In this document: one piece after another, positions 8,373 through 17,280 of the stretch
Numbering within the stretch: position 1 is the stretch's first letter
Layout: each line of letters starts with the position of its first letter
From: Capnocytophaga felis
GTDB lineage: Bacteria; Bacteroidota; Bacteroidia; Flavobacteriales; Flavobacteriaceae
Direction: 5' to 3'
NCBI RefSeq assembly: GCF_009684755.1
Contig: NZ_BLBC01000009.1
Coordinates: 1 to 64,000 of the forward strand
Length of the DNA: 64,000 bases
Made by a program: the position numbers and the translations under genes
The notes under the pieces: generated by a model
What the model saw: the letters and a program-made list of their open reading frames with translations, nothing else
Databases searched by the model: none
Told to the model about the DNA's origin: nothing

Positions 8373-10166
8373 TTACTTGTACATTGCTTCGATTTCTTTA
8401 CTGTAATTTGCGTAAATCACTTTACGTTTGAGTTTTAGCGTAGGCGTGATTTCGTTCCTTTCAATTGAAAAGGCATCGGGAAGCAACGTGAATTTTTTAA
8501 TTTTCTCATAATCAGGTAAATCGTTTTGAAATTTCTGTAATTGCTTTGTAATGTAATCGATTACTTGGCTGTTTTTCAAAAGTTCTGTTGTTGATTTGCA
8601 CTTAATGTTCAACTCCTGAAGAGCCTGCGTAAGCATCTCAAAATTAGGTACAATCAAAGCAGAAACAAATTTTTTGCCATCTGCAATTACTGCAATTTGA
8701 TTTATCAGATTGTATTTTCCTACCTTTCCTTCGATGTGTTGCGGAGCGATATATTTTCCGTTAGAAGTTTTCATTAACTCCTTGATTCTGTCGGTGATAT
8801 ATATGTTATTTTGTGAGTCCAAATTCCCTGCATCACCCGTTTTCAAAAAGCCATCTTCTGTGAATACTTTTTTAGTTTCTTCAGGATTTTTGTAATATCC
8901 TTTCATTACCATCCCTCCTTTAACTAAAATCTCGTTATCTGCACCAATTTTAACTTCTGCATTTGGCATTATTGAACCAACTGACTGAATTTCAAAATCT
9001 ACGTTATCCCAGCAAGATACTGTGGCAAGAGTTTCAGTCATTCCATACCCTAATTTTACATTCACTCCTATCGAATGGAAAAAACGCCCGATGCTTGGCT
9101 CTAAATTCGCTCCGCCACAAGGCATAAAACGAATACGTCCACCCAATGATTGTTTTAATTTTGAATATACTAACTTATCGGATATATTGTGTGCTTTTTT
9201 CAACCACCACGAAACTTTCTTACCTTCTTGATTGACTTTCAGGATTTTTCTTCCAGTTCTTACAGCAAAGGCAAATATCATTTTCTTCACAAAAGAAGAG
9301 CTATCTACTCGGTCGTGAACTGTTGCAAATATTTTTTCGTAAAACCTTGGAACAGCACACATTACAGTTGGTTTTACTTCCTCCAATGCACCTTTGATAT
9401 TATTCGGATTTTCCAAATAATAAACCGTTGCACCTTTATACAATGAGTAATACGTCCAGGCTCTTTCAAAAACGTGCGACAAAGGCAAAAATGCCAGCGA
9501 TTCATCCTTGTCTGATATTTCAAGTCTTATATCGTGTCCAATTAATTGATAAGCCAAATTCTCGTAATCCAACATTACTCCCTTAGGCTCACCTGTGGTG
9601 CCTGAAGTGTATATTATTGTAAATAAGTCATCTAATCTCTTTTCTTCAATTCTTTTCTGAAGTTCTTCATTGTAAATATCTGTTTTTCCGAACTCCAAAA
9701 AATCGTCCCATCGAATTGAATATTTGTCTTCTTTGAGTTCAACATCTTCCTTAAACACAACTATCTTCTGTAAAGAAGGACATTTATCAGCTATCTGTAA
9801 GGCTTTTTCATATTGCTCAGTATCACCTACAAATAATATTTTTACTTCTGCGTGATTCAACACGTAAAGAGCTTGTTCTGAAGTATTTGTAGCATAAATA
9901 GGAACAGGTATCGCTCTAACTTGCAAACTACCAAAATCCGTAATCGTCCACTGAGGCATATTTTGAGAAAAAATCCCAATAGTTTCCTGAGCTTGAACGC
10001 CAAAATGCAATAATGACTTTGAGAGCAAATCGGCAACCTTACCTAACTCATTCCAAGTGATTCCTTCCCAATTTTGCCCAACTTTGCTCATCAAAGCTTT
10101 TTTATGCCCGAATTTTTCCACGTTTTTGTGAAAAACAGAAGTATAATGATATGATAATAAGTTCAT
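8373..10166 (-). CDS. Long-chain fatty acid-CoA ligase (AMP-forming)
   Basis: Adenylate-forming enzyme of 597 residues that activates fatty acids to acyl-CoA, probably at the inner face of the membrane. The AMP-binding P-loop IIYTSGTTGEPKG is near residue 190. Also visible are the LPLSHVFERAWTYYSL segment, the LGYGMTET motif, the FLKTGDAGNLD hinge region and DRIKELMKTSNGKYIAPQ. The last reads through the position of the C-terminal catalytic lysine region of long-chain synthetases. Length and motif order fit the eukaryote-like long-chain synthetase subgroup common in Bacteroidota. With the acyl-CoA dehydrogenase at 5754-7532 it suggests fatty-acid recycling. Confidence 0.93.
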   Translation of the reverse strand: MNLLSYHYTSVFHKNVEKFGHKKALMSKVGQNWEGITWNELGKVADLLSKSLLHFGVQAQETIGIFSQNMPQWTITDFGSLQVRAIPVPIYATNTSEQALYVLNHAEVKILFVGDTEQYEKALQIADKCPSLQKIVVFKEDVELKEDKYSIRWDDFLEFGKTDIYNEELQKRIEEKRLDDLFTIIYTSGTTGEPKGVMLDYENLAYQLIGHDIRLEISDKDESLAFLPLSHVFERAWTYYSLYKGATVYYLENPNNIKGALEEVKPTVMCAVPRFYEKIFATVHDRVDSSSFVKKMIFAFAVRTGRKILKVNQEGKKVSWWLKKAHNISDKLVYSKLKQSLGGRIRFMPCGGANLEPSIGRFFHSIGVNVKLGYGMTETLATVSCWDNVDFEIQSVGSIMPNAEVKIGADNEILVKGGMVMKGYYKNPEETKKVFTEDGFLKTGDAGNLDSQNNIYITDRIKELMKTSNGKYIAPQHIEGKVGKYNLINQIAVIADGKKFVSALIVPNFEMLTQALQELNIKCKSTTELLKNSQVIDYITKQLQKFQNDLPDYEKIKKFTLLPDAFSIERNEITPTLKLKRKVIYANYSKEIEAMYK

Positions 10167-10232
10167 TACAAATAATCTATTTGAGGGAGCAAAGATAAGA
10201 AAAAAATAATTACGTATGACGAATAGCTTGCA

Positions 10233-10919
10233 TTAAAAAAATCGATATGCAAACCCTATACTTACAAACCAGTTTGAATTTTCATTGAAAATAGAACGAC
10301 CAAAAGCCATATCGACCTGAAAATCAGAAGTTATACTATATAATAAACCAGTATCAAAATTATGCAACGGAAGTTGATTTCCAAAAATGGCAAAATACTC
10401 TAAAAAAGTGTACACATCTTTTGTAATCGAATATCCAAATTGAGTTGTAACGTTCAATTCTCTGAAAAAATTTGATGTTCCTACATTGTAACAAAGAACA
10501 AACTCATCGGAAATATTATTTTCAAAAGCCAAATAAACATCTGTTTGCCATCCTTTTATGGGATTTTTATAAGTTAAATAGCCCACCAAAGTAATTGCAG
10601 GAAGATAATCCTTCTCCTCCAAAATACGTTGTTTAAAACTCAAAACCAAATTATCTGCCTCAATATTTTCCGATTTACTTTTCTCGAAATCAGAAGACAA
10701 TCGAACTTCCGTTCCGTTGAAAATTCCATAACGCAACATCAAATTATTAGAAATATTTTCATTGGAAAAGGTAAATCCATCTTCCAACTGAAATTTATTT
10801 TTCGGGAGAGTATAAACCCCTTCACTTTGGTCTGGACGATCTGTGTTTATATTGTCAATTTGCTGAGAATACAATGTTGATGTCAGTAATAATAGAAATA
10901 ATAAGTATATTTTTTGCAT
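10233..10919 (-). CDS. Outer-membrane transporter-like beta-barrel protein (PF13557-like)
   Basis: Exported 228-residue protein. The signal peptide ends in LYSQQ, and alternating aromatic beta-strands lead to a terminal aromatic (YRFF), typical of outer-membrane barrels. The opening TDRPDQSEG and LPKNKFQLEDGF are typical of Bacteroidota proteins grouped with the MetA-pathway phenol-degradation family (PF13557). That family name is historical and says little about substrate. No transport partner is adjacent. The function is therefore only 'putative outer-membrane protein'. Confidence 0.7.
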   Translation of the reverse strand: MQKIYLLFLLLLTSTLYSQQIDNINTDRPDQSEGVYTLPKNKFQLEDGFTFSNENISNNLMLRYGIFNGTEVRLSSDFEKSKSENIEADNLVLSFKQRILEEKDYLPAITLVGYLTYKNPIKGWQTDVYLAFENNISDEFVLCYNVGTSNFFRELNVTTQFGYSITKDVYTFLEYFAIFGNQLPLHNFDTGLLYSITSDFQVDMAFGRSIFNENSNWFVSIGFAYRFF

Positions 10920-10996
10920 AATTTGAATTTAATTTATCACCAAAACTTATGCAAAAGAATGTTTTTTTATTCATTTTTCCTAATAATCAGCAAATA

Positions 10997-11032
10997 AAAA
11001 ATGCAAATCTAAATTCTTAGACTTGCATTTTT
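10997..11032 (-). terminator. Terminator downstream of pdhC
   Basis: A 16-bp stem with a 4-base loop (10997-11012 with 11017-11032), flanked by A/T runs. The single non-Watson-Crick position is A-C in plus-strand RNA but G-U in minus-strand RNA, so it is built for the pdhA-pdhC transcript. Confidence 0.9.
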
Positions 11033-11060
11033 CAATAATTATAATAATCTTTTAAAATTT

Positions 11061-12653
11061 CTATGCTAACATTGTTACAGGATTTTCAATGTATGTTTTA
11101 AGCGTTTGCAGGAACTGAGCTCCCGTAGCTCCATCAACTGTACGATGGTCACACGCCAAAGTAACTTTCATTGTATGTCCTACCACAATTTGTCCGTCCT
11201 TAACAACAGGTTTCTCTACAATAGCACCCACTGACAAAATGGCTGAATTAGGTTGATTGATAATTGACGTAAATGATTCAATACCAAACATTCCTAAGTT
11301 AGAAACTGTGAATGTACTTCCTTCCATTTCTGCCGGAGTCAATTTCTTATTTCTTGCTTTTCCAGCTAAATCTTTTACTTGTCCGCCAATTTGTGTCAAA
11401 CTCAATTGGTCAGCAAACTTAAGTACTGGCACTACCAATCCATCTTCCACAGCAACTGCAACACCAATATGTACGTGTTTGTTATAAACCGTAACATCAC
11501 CTTTCCAAGAAGTATTTACTTGTGGATGTTTTTTAAGTGCCATCGCACACGCTTTCACAACCATATCATTGAAAGACACTTTTGTATCAGGTATGTTGTT
11601 GATTTGCACGCGTGAAGCCATTGCATTCTCCATATCAATTTCAATGGTCAAATAATAGTGCGGAGCTGTAAATTTCGATTCTGAAAGGCGTTTGGCAATC
11701 GTTTTACGCATTTGTGAATTTTTCACTTCCTCCACAGCTTCTTGTCCTACAGGAACGAACATATCCACCGATGCAGAAGTACTACTTTGTACTGATGGCG
11801 TTACCGCAGATGGCGTAAATCCTTCCACATCTTTTTTAGTAATACGTCCGTTTTCACCAGAACCTTTTACTTGTGCAAGATTAATACCTTTTTCTTGTGC
11901 GATTTTTTTGGCTAACGGAGAAGCAAAAATACGTTCGTTATTAACTGTATTAGAAGCAGATACAGGAGTGGAAACTTCTGCTTTTTTCTCTTCTGGTTTT
12001 TCTTCTGATTTAGGTGCGGGAGCAGAAACTTTTCCTCCGGAAGCAACAATAGCACTCACATCAGTTCCAGCAGGACCTACAATAGCCAAAAGAGAATCTA
12101 CTGCTGCCGACTCACCTTCTTTGATACCTATATATAATAATGTACCTGAGTAGAATGACTCAAACTCCATTGTTGCTTTGTCAGTTTCAATCTCTGCCAA
12201 GATATCTCCTTCACTTACTTTATCACCTACTTTTTTCAGCCAAGTAGCCACTGTTCCTTCAGTCATTGTATCGCTCAAACGTGGCATAGTTACCACTTCT
12301 ACTCCTGATGGAATACTTACTTCTGCTGCAGGCGTTTCAGTTTTTGGTGTTTCCTCAGGTTGTGAGGCAGGCTGAGGAGTGGAACCTCCGTTTATCAATG
12401 CTGAAATATCTTCTCCTTCTTTTCCAACGATTGCCAAAAGAGAATCTACAGGAGCTGTTTCCCCTTCCTGAAGCCCGATATACAACAATGTTCCTGAATA
12501 GAATGATTCAAATTCCATTGTAGCTTTATCGGTTTCGATTTCTGCTAAAATATCACCTTCACTTACTTTATCACCTACTTTTTTTAGCCACTTTGCAACA
12601 ACTCCTTCTTCCATTGTGTCGCTCAATCGTGGCATATTGATTATTTCTGCCAT
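11061..12653 (-). CDS. pdhC: Pyruvate dehydrogenase E2 (dihydrolipoyl acetyltransferase)
   Basis: E2 core of the pyruvate dehydrogenase complex, 530 residues. It moves acetyl groups from E1 to CoA. There are two N-terminal lipoyl domains with ETDKATMEFES, giving lipoyl lysines K43 and K159. A Pro/Ala/Glu linker follows each. The E1/E3-binding domain is near residues 241-279 (FASPLAKKIA...GRITKKDV). The catalytic domain runs from about 310 to the end, with the His503 motif DHRTVDG. Residues 22-60 and 138-176 are identical, a sign of recent duplication or gene conversion between the lipoyl domains. It lies 6 bases after pdhA and is clearly co-transcribed with it. Confidence 0.97.
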   Translation of the reverse strand: MAEIINMPRLSDTMEEGVVAKWLKKVGDKVSEGDILAEIETDKATMEFESFYSGTLLYIGLQEGETAPVDSLLAIVGKEGEDISALINGGSTPQPASQPEETPKTETPAAEVSIPSGVEVVTMPRLSDTMTEGTVATWLKKVGDKVSEGDILAEIETDKATMEFESFYSGTLLYIGIKEGESAAVDSLLAIVGPAGTDVSAIVASGGKVSAPAPKSEEKPEEKKAEVSTPVSASNTVNNERIFASPLAKKIAQEKGINLAQVKGSGENGRITKKDVEGFTPSAVTPSVQSSTSASVDMFVPVGQEAVEEVKNSQMRKTIAKRLSESKFTAPHYYLTIEIDMENAMASRVQINNIPDTKVSFNDMVVKACAMALKKHPQVNTSWKGDVTVYNKHVHIGVAVAVEDGLVVPVLKFADQLSLTQIGGQVKDLAGKARNKKLTPAEMEGSTFTVSNLGMFGIESFTSIINQPNSAILSVGAIVEKPVVKDGQIVVGHTMKVTLACDHRTVDGATGAQFLQTLKTYIENPVTMLA

Positions 12654-12659
12654 TTTTTA

Positions 12660-13658
12660 TTATAATTTATGAGATAAAAAAGGATAATTTTCTTGTTCGT
12701 AAACAGTATCGTACATTACGTTTTTGGCTGGGAATGGAGACTCCTCTGCAAACTTTTCGCACTCAGCAACAAGTTTTTTAACTCGCTGGTCAATAGCCTC
12801 AATTTCAGCTTCAGTAGCGTATTTCTTAGCCTTAATTACGTCAAGAACCTGCGTAATTGGGTCAATTTTCTTGTATTCTTCTACTTCTTCTTTAGTACGA
12901 TAGTGCTGAGCGTCAGACATTGAGTGCCCACGATAACGATACGTTCTGATGTCCAAAAGTGTAGGTCCATCACCGCGTCTTGCTCTTTCGGCTGCTTCAT
13001 AAACTGCTTCGGCAACTTTTACAGGATTCATTCCGTCAACAGGTCCGCAAGGCATTTCGTATCCTAAACCAAGTTTCCAGATATCTACGTGATTTGCAGT
13101 TCTTTCCACTGAAGTTCCCATTGCATAATGGTTATTTTCAATAATAAATACCACAGGTAATTTCCAAAGCATTGCCAAGTTGAGCGTTTCGTGGAAAGCC
13201 CCTTGACGAACAGCACCATCTCCCATAAAAGTTAATGTAACTGCCTTTCTGTCAAAGTACTTATCAGCGAAAGCCAAACCGGCTCCTAACGGGATTTGCC
13301 CTCCAACGATACCGTGTCCGCCGTAAAAATTATGTTCTTTTGAGAAGATGTGCATTGACCCTCCCAACCCTTGTGAAGTCCCCGTAGCTTTTCCGTATAA
13401 CTCAGCCATAACTCTTTTAGGATCAACACCTAAAGCAATTGGGTGAACGTGATTACGGTAAGAGGTAATCATCTTATCTTTTTTAGGATCAATGGCGTGC
13501 ATACAACCTGCAACGATGGCTTCCTGACCATTGTACAAATGCAGAAATCCTCTCACTTTTTGTTGAATATAAACTGCTGCAAGTTTATCTTCAAACTTTC
13601 TCCAAAAAAGCATATCCTCATACCACTTCAGGTACACATCTTTATCAATTTTTTTCAT
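12660..13658 (-). CDS. pdhA: Pyruvate dehydrogenase E1 component, alpha subunit
   Basis: Thiamine-diphosphate-dependent E1 alpha subunit, 332 residues. It decarboxylates pyruvate and reductively acetylates E2. The ThDP/Mg motif starts with GDG at 146-148 and ends with NN at 175-176. The regulatory-loop-like segment YRYRGHSMSDAQHYR and the N-terminal RNHVHPIALGV are also typical. It is the first gene of the pdhA-pdhC pair. The beta subunit and E3 are not in this window, so the complex must be completed elsewhere. That split arrangement is usual in Flavobacteriaceae. Confidence 0.97.
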   Translation of the reverse strand: MKKIDKDVYLKWYEDMLFWRKFEDKLAAVYIQQKVRGFLHLYNGQEAIVAGCMHAIDPKKDKMITSYRNHVHPIALGVDPKRVMAELYGKATGTSQGLGGSMHIFSKEHNFYGGHGIVGGQIPLGAGLAFADKYFDRKAVTLTFMGDGAVRQGAFHETLNLAMLWKLPVVFIIENNHYAMGTSVERTANHVDIWKLGLGYEMPCGPVDGMNPVKVAEAVYEAAERARRGDGPTLLDIRTYRYRGHSMSDAQHYRTKEEVEEYKKIDPITQVLDVIKAKKYATEAEIEAIDQRVKKLVAECEKFAEESPFPAKNVMYDTVYEQENYPFLSHKL

Positions 13659-13827
13659 TTGCCTTTATATTTTAGTATGATATAATCTATTTTTAAATAT
13701 TTAATATTCAAATATTTACATAAAAAACTATTGAATTATCAGAAATATTTGCAAAGGTGCAAAAAATCTGCTTTTTTTCAAAATAAAATAACAAAAAAAT
13801 ATTTTTTTAGCTTGTTTGACTCTTTGT

Positions 13828-14673
13828 TTAAATTTCCAAATTATCTATCAAACGAACTCCATCTACGTACACAACTATGAATGCCCTATATTTTTTGCCC
13901 GATTCTTTTTTTGTAATTTCAATTAATGTATCCGCTTCAGCTATTATAAAATACTCTAATTCAAAACCTTCCTTAGTTTCAAATTGCTTTTTAACCCAAT
14001 TTCCAATTTCAGTAGGATTTTTTGTATTAAACTGATTTTTAACCTCTTGCAACACTTGATAGATGTAAGCAGCTTCAGTTTGTTTTTCTTTACTAAGCCT
14101 TTGATTTCTAGAACTTAAGGCTAAACCTTTTTCATCTCGAATAATCGGACAACCAATTACCTGAACGGGCAACTGTGTTTGAGTAACCATCTTATTGATA
14201 ATGAGTAGTTGCTGATAATCTTTTTCTCCAAAATAAGCTTTATCAGGAGTTACAATTTCAAAAAGTTTCTTCACAACCGTACCCACTCCATCAAAATGCC
14301 CCGGACGAAATTCACCTTCCATCACCTTATCAAGTCCTTCAAAATTAAATTTTTCAGAAACTACATTTTCGCCGTAAATATCTTCCGTATTAGGAGCGTA
14401 AACAATTACTTTTTCACTAATTTTTTTTATTTTCTCAACATCTGCTTCAAGCGTTCGTGGATATTTCTTCAAATCCTCTGCATTGTTAAATTGTGTTGGG
14501 TTTACAAAAATGCTCATCACAGTTACATCATTCTCCGATAAAGATTTGGAAATCAGAGATAAATGTCCTTCGTGTAATGCTCCCATTGTAGGAACAAAAC
14601 CAATACTTTTACCTGCTTTTTTATATGTTGAAATTGTGTTTTTTAGCTCATTTTGCTGCGTATAAATTTTCAT
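13828..14673 (-). CDS. panC: Pantoate--beta-alanine ligase (pantothenate synthetase)
   Basis: Makes pantothenate (the CoA precursor) from pantoate, beta-alanine and ATP, through a pantoyl-adenylate. It has 281 residues, the usual length. The nucleotidyltransferase HxGH motif is HEGH at 34-37 in PTMGALHEGHLSL. Also present are GEKDYQQLLII and the KMSKS-equivalent ALSSRNQRL. It is divergent from the glycogen-synthase-like gene, with a 104-base shared control region. A TAAGTTTG -7-like box reads on the minus strand at 14693-14700. Confidence 0.96.
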   Translation of the reverse strand: MKIYTQQNELKNTISTYKKAGKSIGFVPTMGALHEGHLSLISKSLSENDVTVMSIFVNPTQFNNAEDLKKYPRTLEADVEKIKKISEKVIVYAPNTEDIYGENVVSEKFNFEGLDKVMEGEFRPGHFDGVGTVVKKLFEIVTPDKAYFGEKDYQQLLIINKMVTQTQLPVQVIGCPIIRDEKGLALSSRNQRLSKEKQTEAAYIYQVLQEVKNQFNTKNPTEIGNWVKKQFETKEGFELEYFIIAEADTLIEITKKESGKKYRAFIVVYVDGVRLIDNLEI

Positions 14674-14733
14674 CTTTTAAATAATTATCGTGCAAACTTA
14701 TATATTTTTTATGGATTTCTGCATATTTTTTTG

Positions 14734-14741
14734 TACTTTTG
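14734..14741 (+). promoter_or_regulatory. -7 element TACTTTTG upstream of the GT5-like gene
   Basis: Matches TAnnTTTG, 36 bases before the start codon, in the panC divergent region. No clear -33 TTG at the right spacing is visible, so the promoter is only probable. Confidence 0.45.
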
Positions 14742-14777
14742 TAGCTTTCAAAGCTAACAAAAAACTATTTACTCTTT

Positions 14778-15587
14778 ATGAAAGATAAGAAAGTGCTTTT
14801 TGTATCTTCTGAAGTAATGCCTTATTCCCCTGAAAATGAGATATCAAAAATGTCTTTTGAAGCTCCAAGGATGGTTAATAGCAATGGTGGGCAGATACGA
14901 ATTTTTATGCCTCGCTTCGGAAATATCAATGAGAGAAGGCACCAACTTCACGAAGTAATTCGGCTCTCAGGGATGAACATTGTTATCAATGATATTGATG
15001 TGCCTCTGATTATCAAGGTTGCCTCCATACCAAAAGAACGTATTCAAGTTTATTTTATTGATAATGATGAATATTTCAAAAGGAAAGCCACTTTTTCGGA
15101 CGAAAATGGGGAATTATTCTCTGATAATGACGAACGTTGTATTTTTTTCGCAAAAGGTGTAGTAGAAACGGTTAAAAAACTAAATTGGCTACCTGATATT
15201 ATTCACATTCACGGTTGGTTAGCTTCCTTATTGCCTTTGTATTTAAGAACTTATTACAAAGATGAACCCATTTTCCACGAAAGTAAAATTATTACCTCTG
15301 TGTTTAATAAAGATTTTGATGGTAATTTGGATGCCACCTTAGTTAATAAAGTAAGCTTTGACGGTATCAGTTCAAGAGCTTCAGATGCCTTGAAAGAGCC
15401 TAATTATTTCAACTTAATGAAAGTGGCTGCGAAAAATTCTGATGGAGTAATTATTGTGGGCGATGAAATGTCTGAAGATTTCAGTTCTTTCCTCAAAGGA
15501 TTAAAAAAACCAATACTTTACAATACCGACCAAGAAACTTTTCAAGAATCTTACAAAGATTTTTATTTGCAAATTTTAAAAAAATAA
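14778..15587 (+). CDS. Half-length glycogen/starch synthase-like protein (GT5 N-terminal domain)
   Basis: 269 residues resembling only the N-terminal (acceptor-side) Rossmann domain of GT5 glycogen synthases. It starts KKVLFVSSEVMPYS and contains DIIHIHGWLASLLPLYL, the usual HxHDWH-like region. The KxGGL ADP-glucose loop expected after the first strand is replaced by SPENEISKMSF, and the whole C-terminal nucleotide-binding domain is absent. Catalysis as a glycogen synthase is therefore doubtful. As I recall, similar short proteins annotated as glycogen synthase sit beside panC in other Flavobacteriaceae, which argues for a conserved non-canonical role. A DUF4270 gene follows after 14 bases and is probably co-transcribed. 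Confidence 0.8.
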   Translation: MKDKKVLFVSSEVMPYSPENEISKMSFEAPRMVNSNGGQIRIFMPRFGNINERRHQLHEVIRLSGMNIVINDIDVPLIIKVASIPKERIQVYFIDNDEYFKRKATFSDENGELFSDNDERCIFFAKGVVETVKKLNWLPDIIHIHGWLASLLPLYLRTYYKDEPIFHESKIITSVFNKDFDGNLDATLVNKVSFDGISSRASDALKEPNYFNLMKVAAKNSDGVIIVGDEMSEDFSSFLKGLKKPILYNTDQETFQESYKDFYLQILKK

Positions 15588-15601
15588 GACGAAAATAAAA
15601 T

Positions 15602-17167
15602 ATGAATAAAACAATATGTTTTAAAACATTAGCAATTGCAGGATTATCAACGATTTTCTGTGCTTGTTCTGATGATTCATTTAAGGAAATAGAAAGTGAT
15701 TTATTAGGAAATCCAAACTACGATACAGGTGTTTACACAGCTGCTGTTTCTGTAAATAATGTAAAAGAAAAGGCTGTTCAGGCTAGCAGATTAGGAGGTT
15801 ATCTTTTAGGAAGCTACACACAAGAACCTTTCGGAACAAAAAAAGCAAGCATCATTGCTCAGGTAATTTTACCTTCAGAGAATCCTACTTTCGGAGCTAA
15901 TTCACAACTTACTGAAGTTACAAATAAACAACAGGAAGAAGAAACCGTTACTGAAGCCTACTTGTACATTCCATTTTTTAATCCTAATAGCTTTTCAGAT
16001 AAAACTTCATATATCAAAGATGCCGAGTACGTATTGGACTCTATTTACGGAGATTCAAAAGCTTCTTTTCAAATGGATGTAAAAGAACTAAACTACTTTT
16101 TAAGAGATATTGACGAAAATTTGAATAACCAAGTTTATTTTTCGGACTTGAATGTTAATAATCACTTAGGGACTTCTTTAATAAAAGAAAATAAAAGTTA
16201 TACCATCAGTGGAAAACCTATTACGAGAAACAAATTAGATGGCTCAACTAATGATAAAGATGCTACTAACAATGAAGAAATTTTAGCACCGGGAATACGA
16301 ATTGCCCTAAAAACAGATTTCTTTCAACAAAAAATAATAGACAAAGAAGGAAGCGATGAACTTGCCAACCAGAATGTTTTCAAAAGTTATTTTAGAGGCA
16401 TTGCGATTTCAGCCGATAATCTTTCAGCTGATTTAATGATGCTTTTAAATATAGCAAAAGCAAAGATAGAATTGGTTTACACTTACAAGTCATCTTCCGA
16501 AAAAGATAAAAAAATCACAAGCCGTTATGAAATGAATCTGAACGGAATTACGGTGAATCTTTTAAATAATTCAGAAGAAAATATCAATGCAGATTCAAAT
16601 CCGAATGATGTATCACGAATATTTTTGAGTGGTTCACAAGGACGAACAGCTGAGTTTAAATTATTTACAGATGCCCAACTGGCAGAAATTCGTAAAAAAG
16701 ATGTTCTGATTACAGATGCAAGTTTATTTCTATATGTAGATCAGTCAGTTGGCTATAGTAAAGAACCGGAACGAATCTTCATTTATAATGCGAAAACAGG
16801 AGCTGTTTTGGTTGATTATATGCACGACCCGACAACAAGTTCTCCTTTACCTGATAATGCTCAAATAGTTCATTTAGGAAAACTACAAAAGAAGGATGGT
16901 AAAGGGGTTTATTATCAGCTTCGCATTACTAACCATATTTTAAATGTTGTAAAAAACAATGCTGAAAATGTTCCTTTGGGCGTTGCGATTGCTTCAAATG
17001 TTAAAAATAATTCGTCTGCAAAATATCTGAACTCATCAAACGAAAAGAAATTCATCCCTATGAATTCACTCTCAACTCCCTTGAGTACAGTTATTTACGG
17101 AAACAGTCCAAATATTGATAAGGATAAACGATTACAGCTAAAAATAAACTATACTAAATTGAAATAA
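15602..17167 (+). CDS. DUF4270 family lipoprotein
   Basis: Exported lipoprotein of 521 residues. The signal peptide ends in FCAC and SDDSFKEIESD follows. The N-terminal region after the lipid anchor (YDTGVYTAAVSVNNVK...RLGGYLLGSY) matches the DUF4270 signature. The rest is beta-rich and repetitive in style (alternating polar and aromatic residues), like a surface or periplasmic beta-sandwich protein. The family has no established biochemical function that I know of. Its position directly after the GT5-like gene and before gldF suggests an envelope or surface role, but that is inference. Confidence 0.85.
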   Translation: MNKTICFKTLAIAGLSTIFCACSDDSFKEIESDLLGNPNYDTGVYTAAVSVNNVKEKAVQASRLGGYLLGSYTQEPFGTKKASIIAQVILPSENPTFGANSQLTEVTNKQQEEETVTEAYLYIPFFNPNSFSDKTSYIKDAEYVLDSIYGDSKASFQMDVKELNYFLRDIDENLNNQVYFSDLNVNNHLGTSLIKENKSYTISGKPITRNKLDGSTNDKDATNNEEILAPGIRIALKTDFFQQKIIDKEGSDELANQNVFKSYFRGIAISADNLSADLMMLLNIAKAKIELVYTYKSSSEKDKKITSRYEMNLNGITVNLLNNSEENINADSNPNDVSRIFLSGSQGRTAEFKLFTDAQLAEIRKKDVLITDASLFLYVDQSVGYSKEPERIFIYNAKTGAVLVDYMHDPTTSSPLPDNAQIVHLGKLQKKDGKGVYYQLRITNHILNVVKNNAENVPLGVAIASNVKNNSSAKYLNSSNEKKFIPMNSLSTPLSTVIYGNSPNIDKDKRLQLKINYTKLK

Positions 17168-17189
17168 TTTATTTTAGAAATTTGAATTT

Positions 17190-17239
17190 GAGGTTTGAAG
17201 TTTGAGATTTTGTAAACAGAATTTTAAATTTCAAACCTC
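17190..17239 (+). terminator. Possible hairpin after the DUF4270 gene
   Basis: GAGGTTTGAA (17190-17199) pairs with TTCAAACCTC (17230-17239) across a 30-base AT-rich loop. There is no T-run directly after it. It may be a weak terminator or an intergenic palindromic repeat. Confidence 0.4.
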
Positions 17240-17280
17240 ATTCACAATATAAAGCCTTCATTTTTAAAAATTGATTTAAA

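Noticed and set aside
11692-12153. 153-residue gene antisense to pdhC
   Set aside because: It is a mirror of a strongly coding, repetitive E2 region and shows no family features or promoter.
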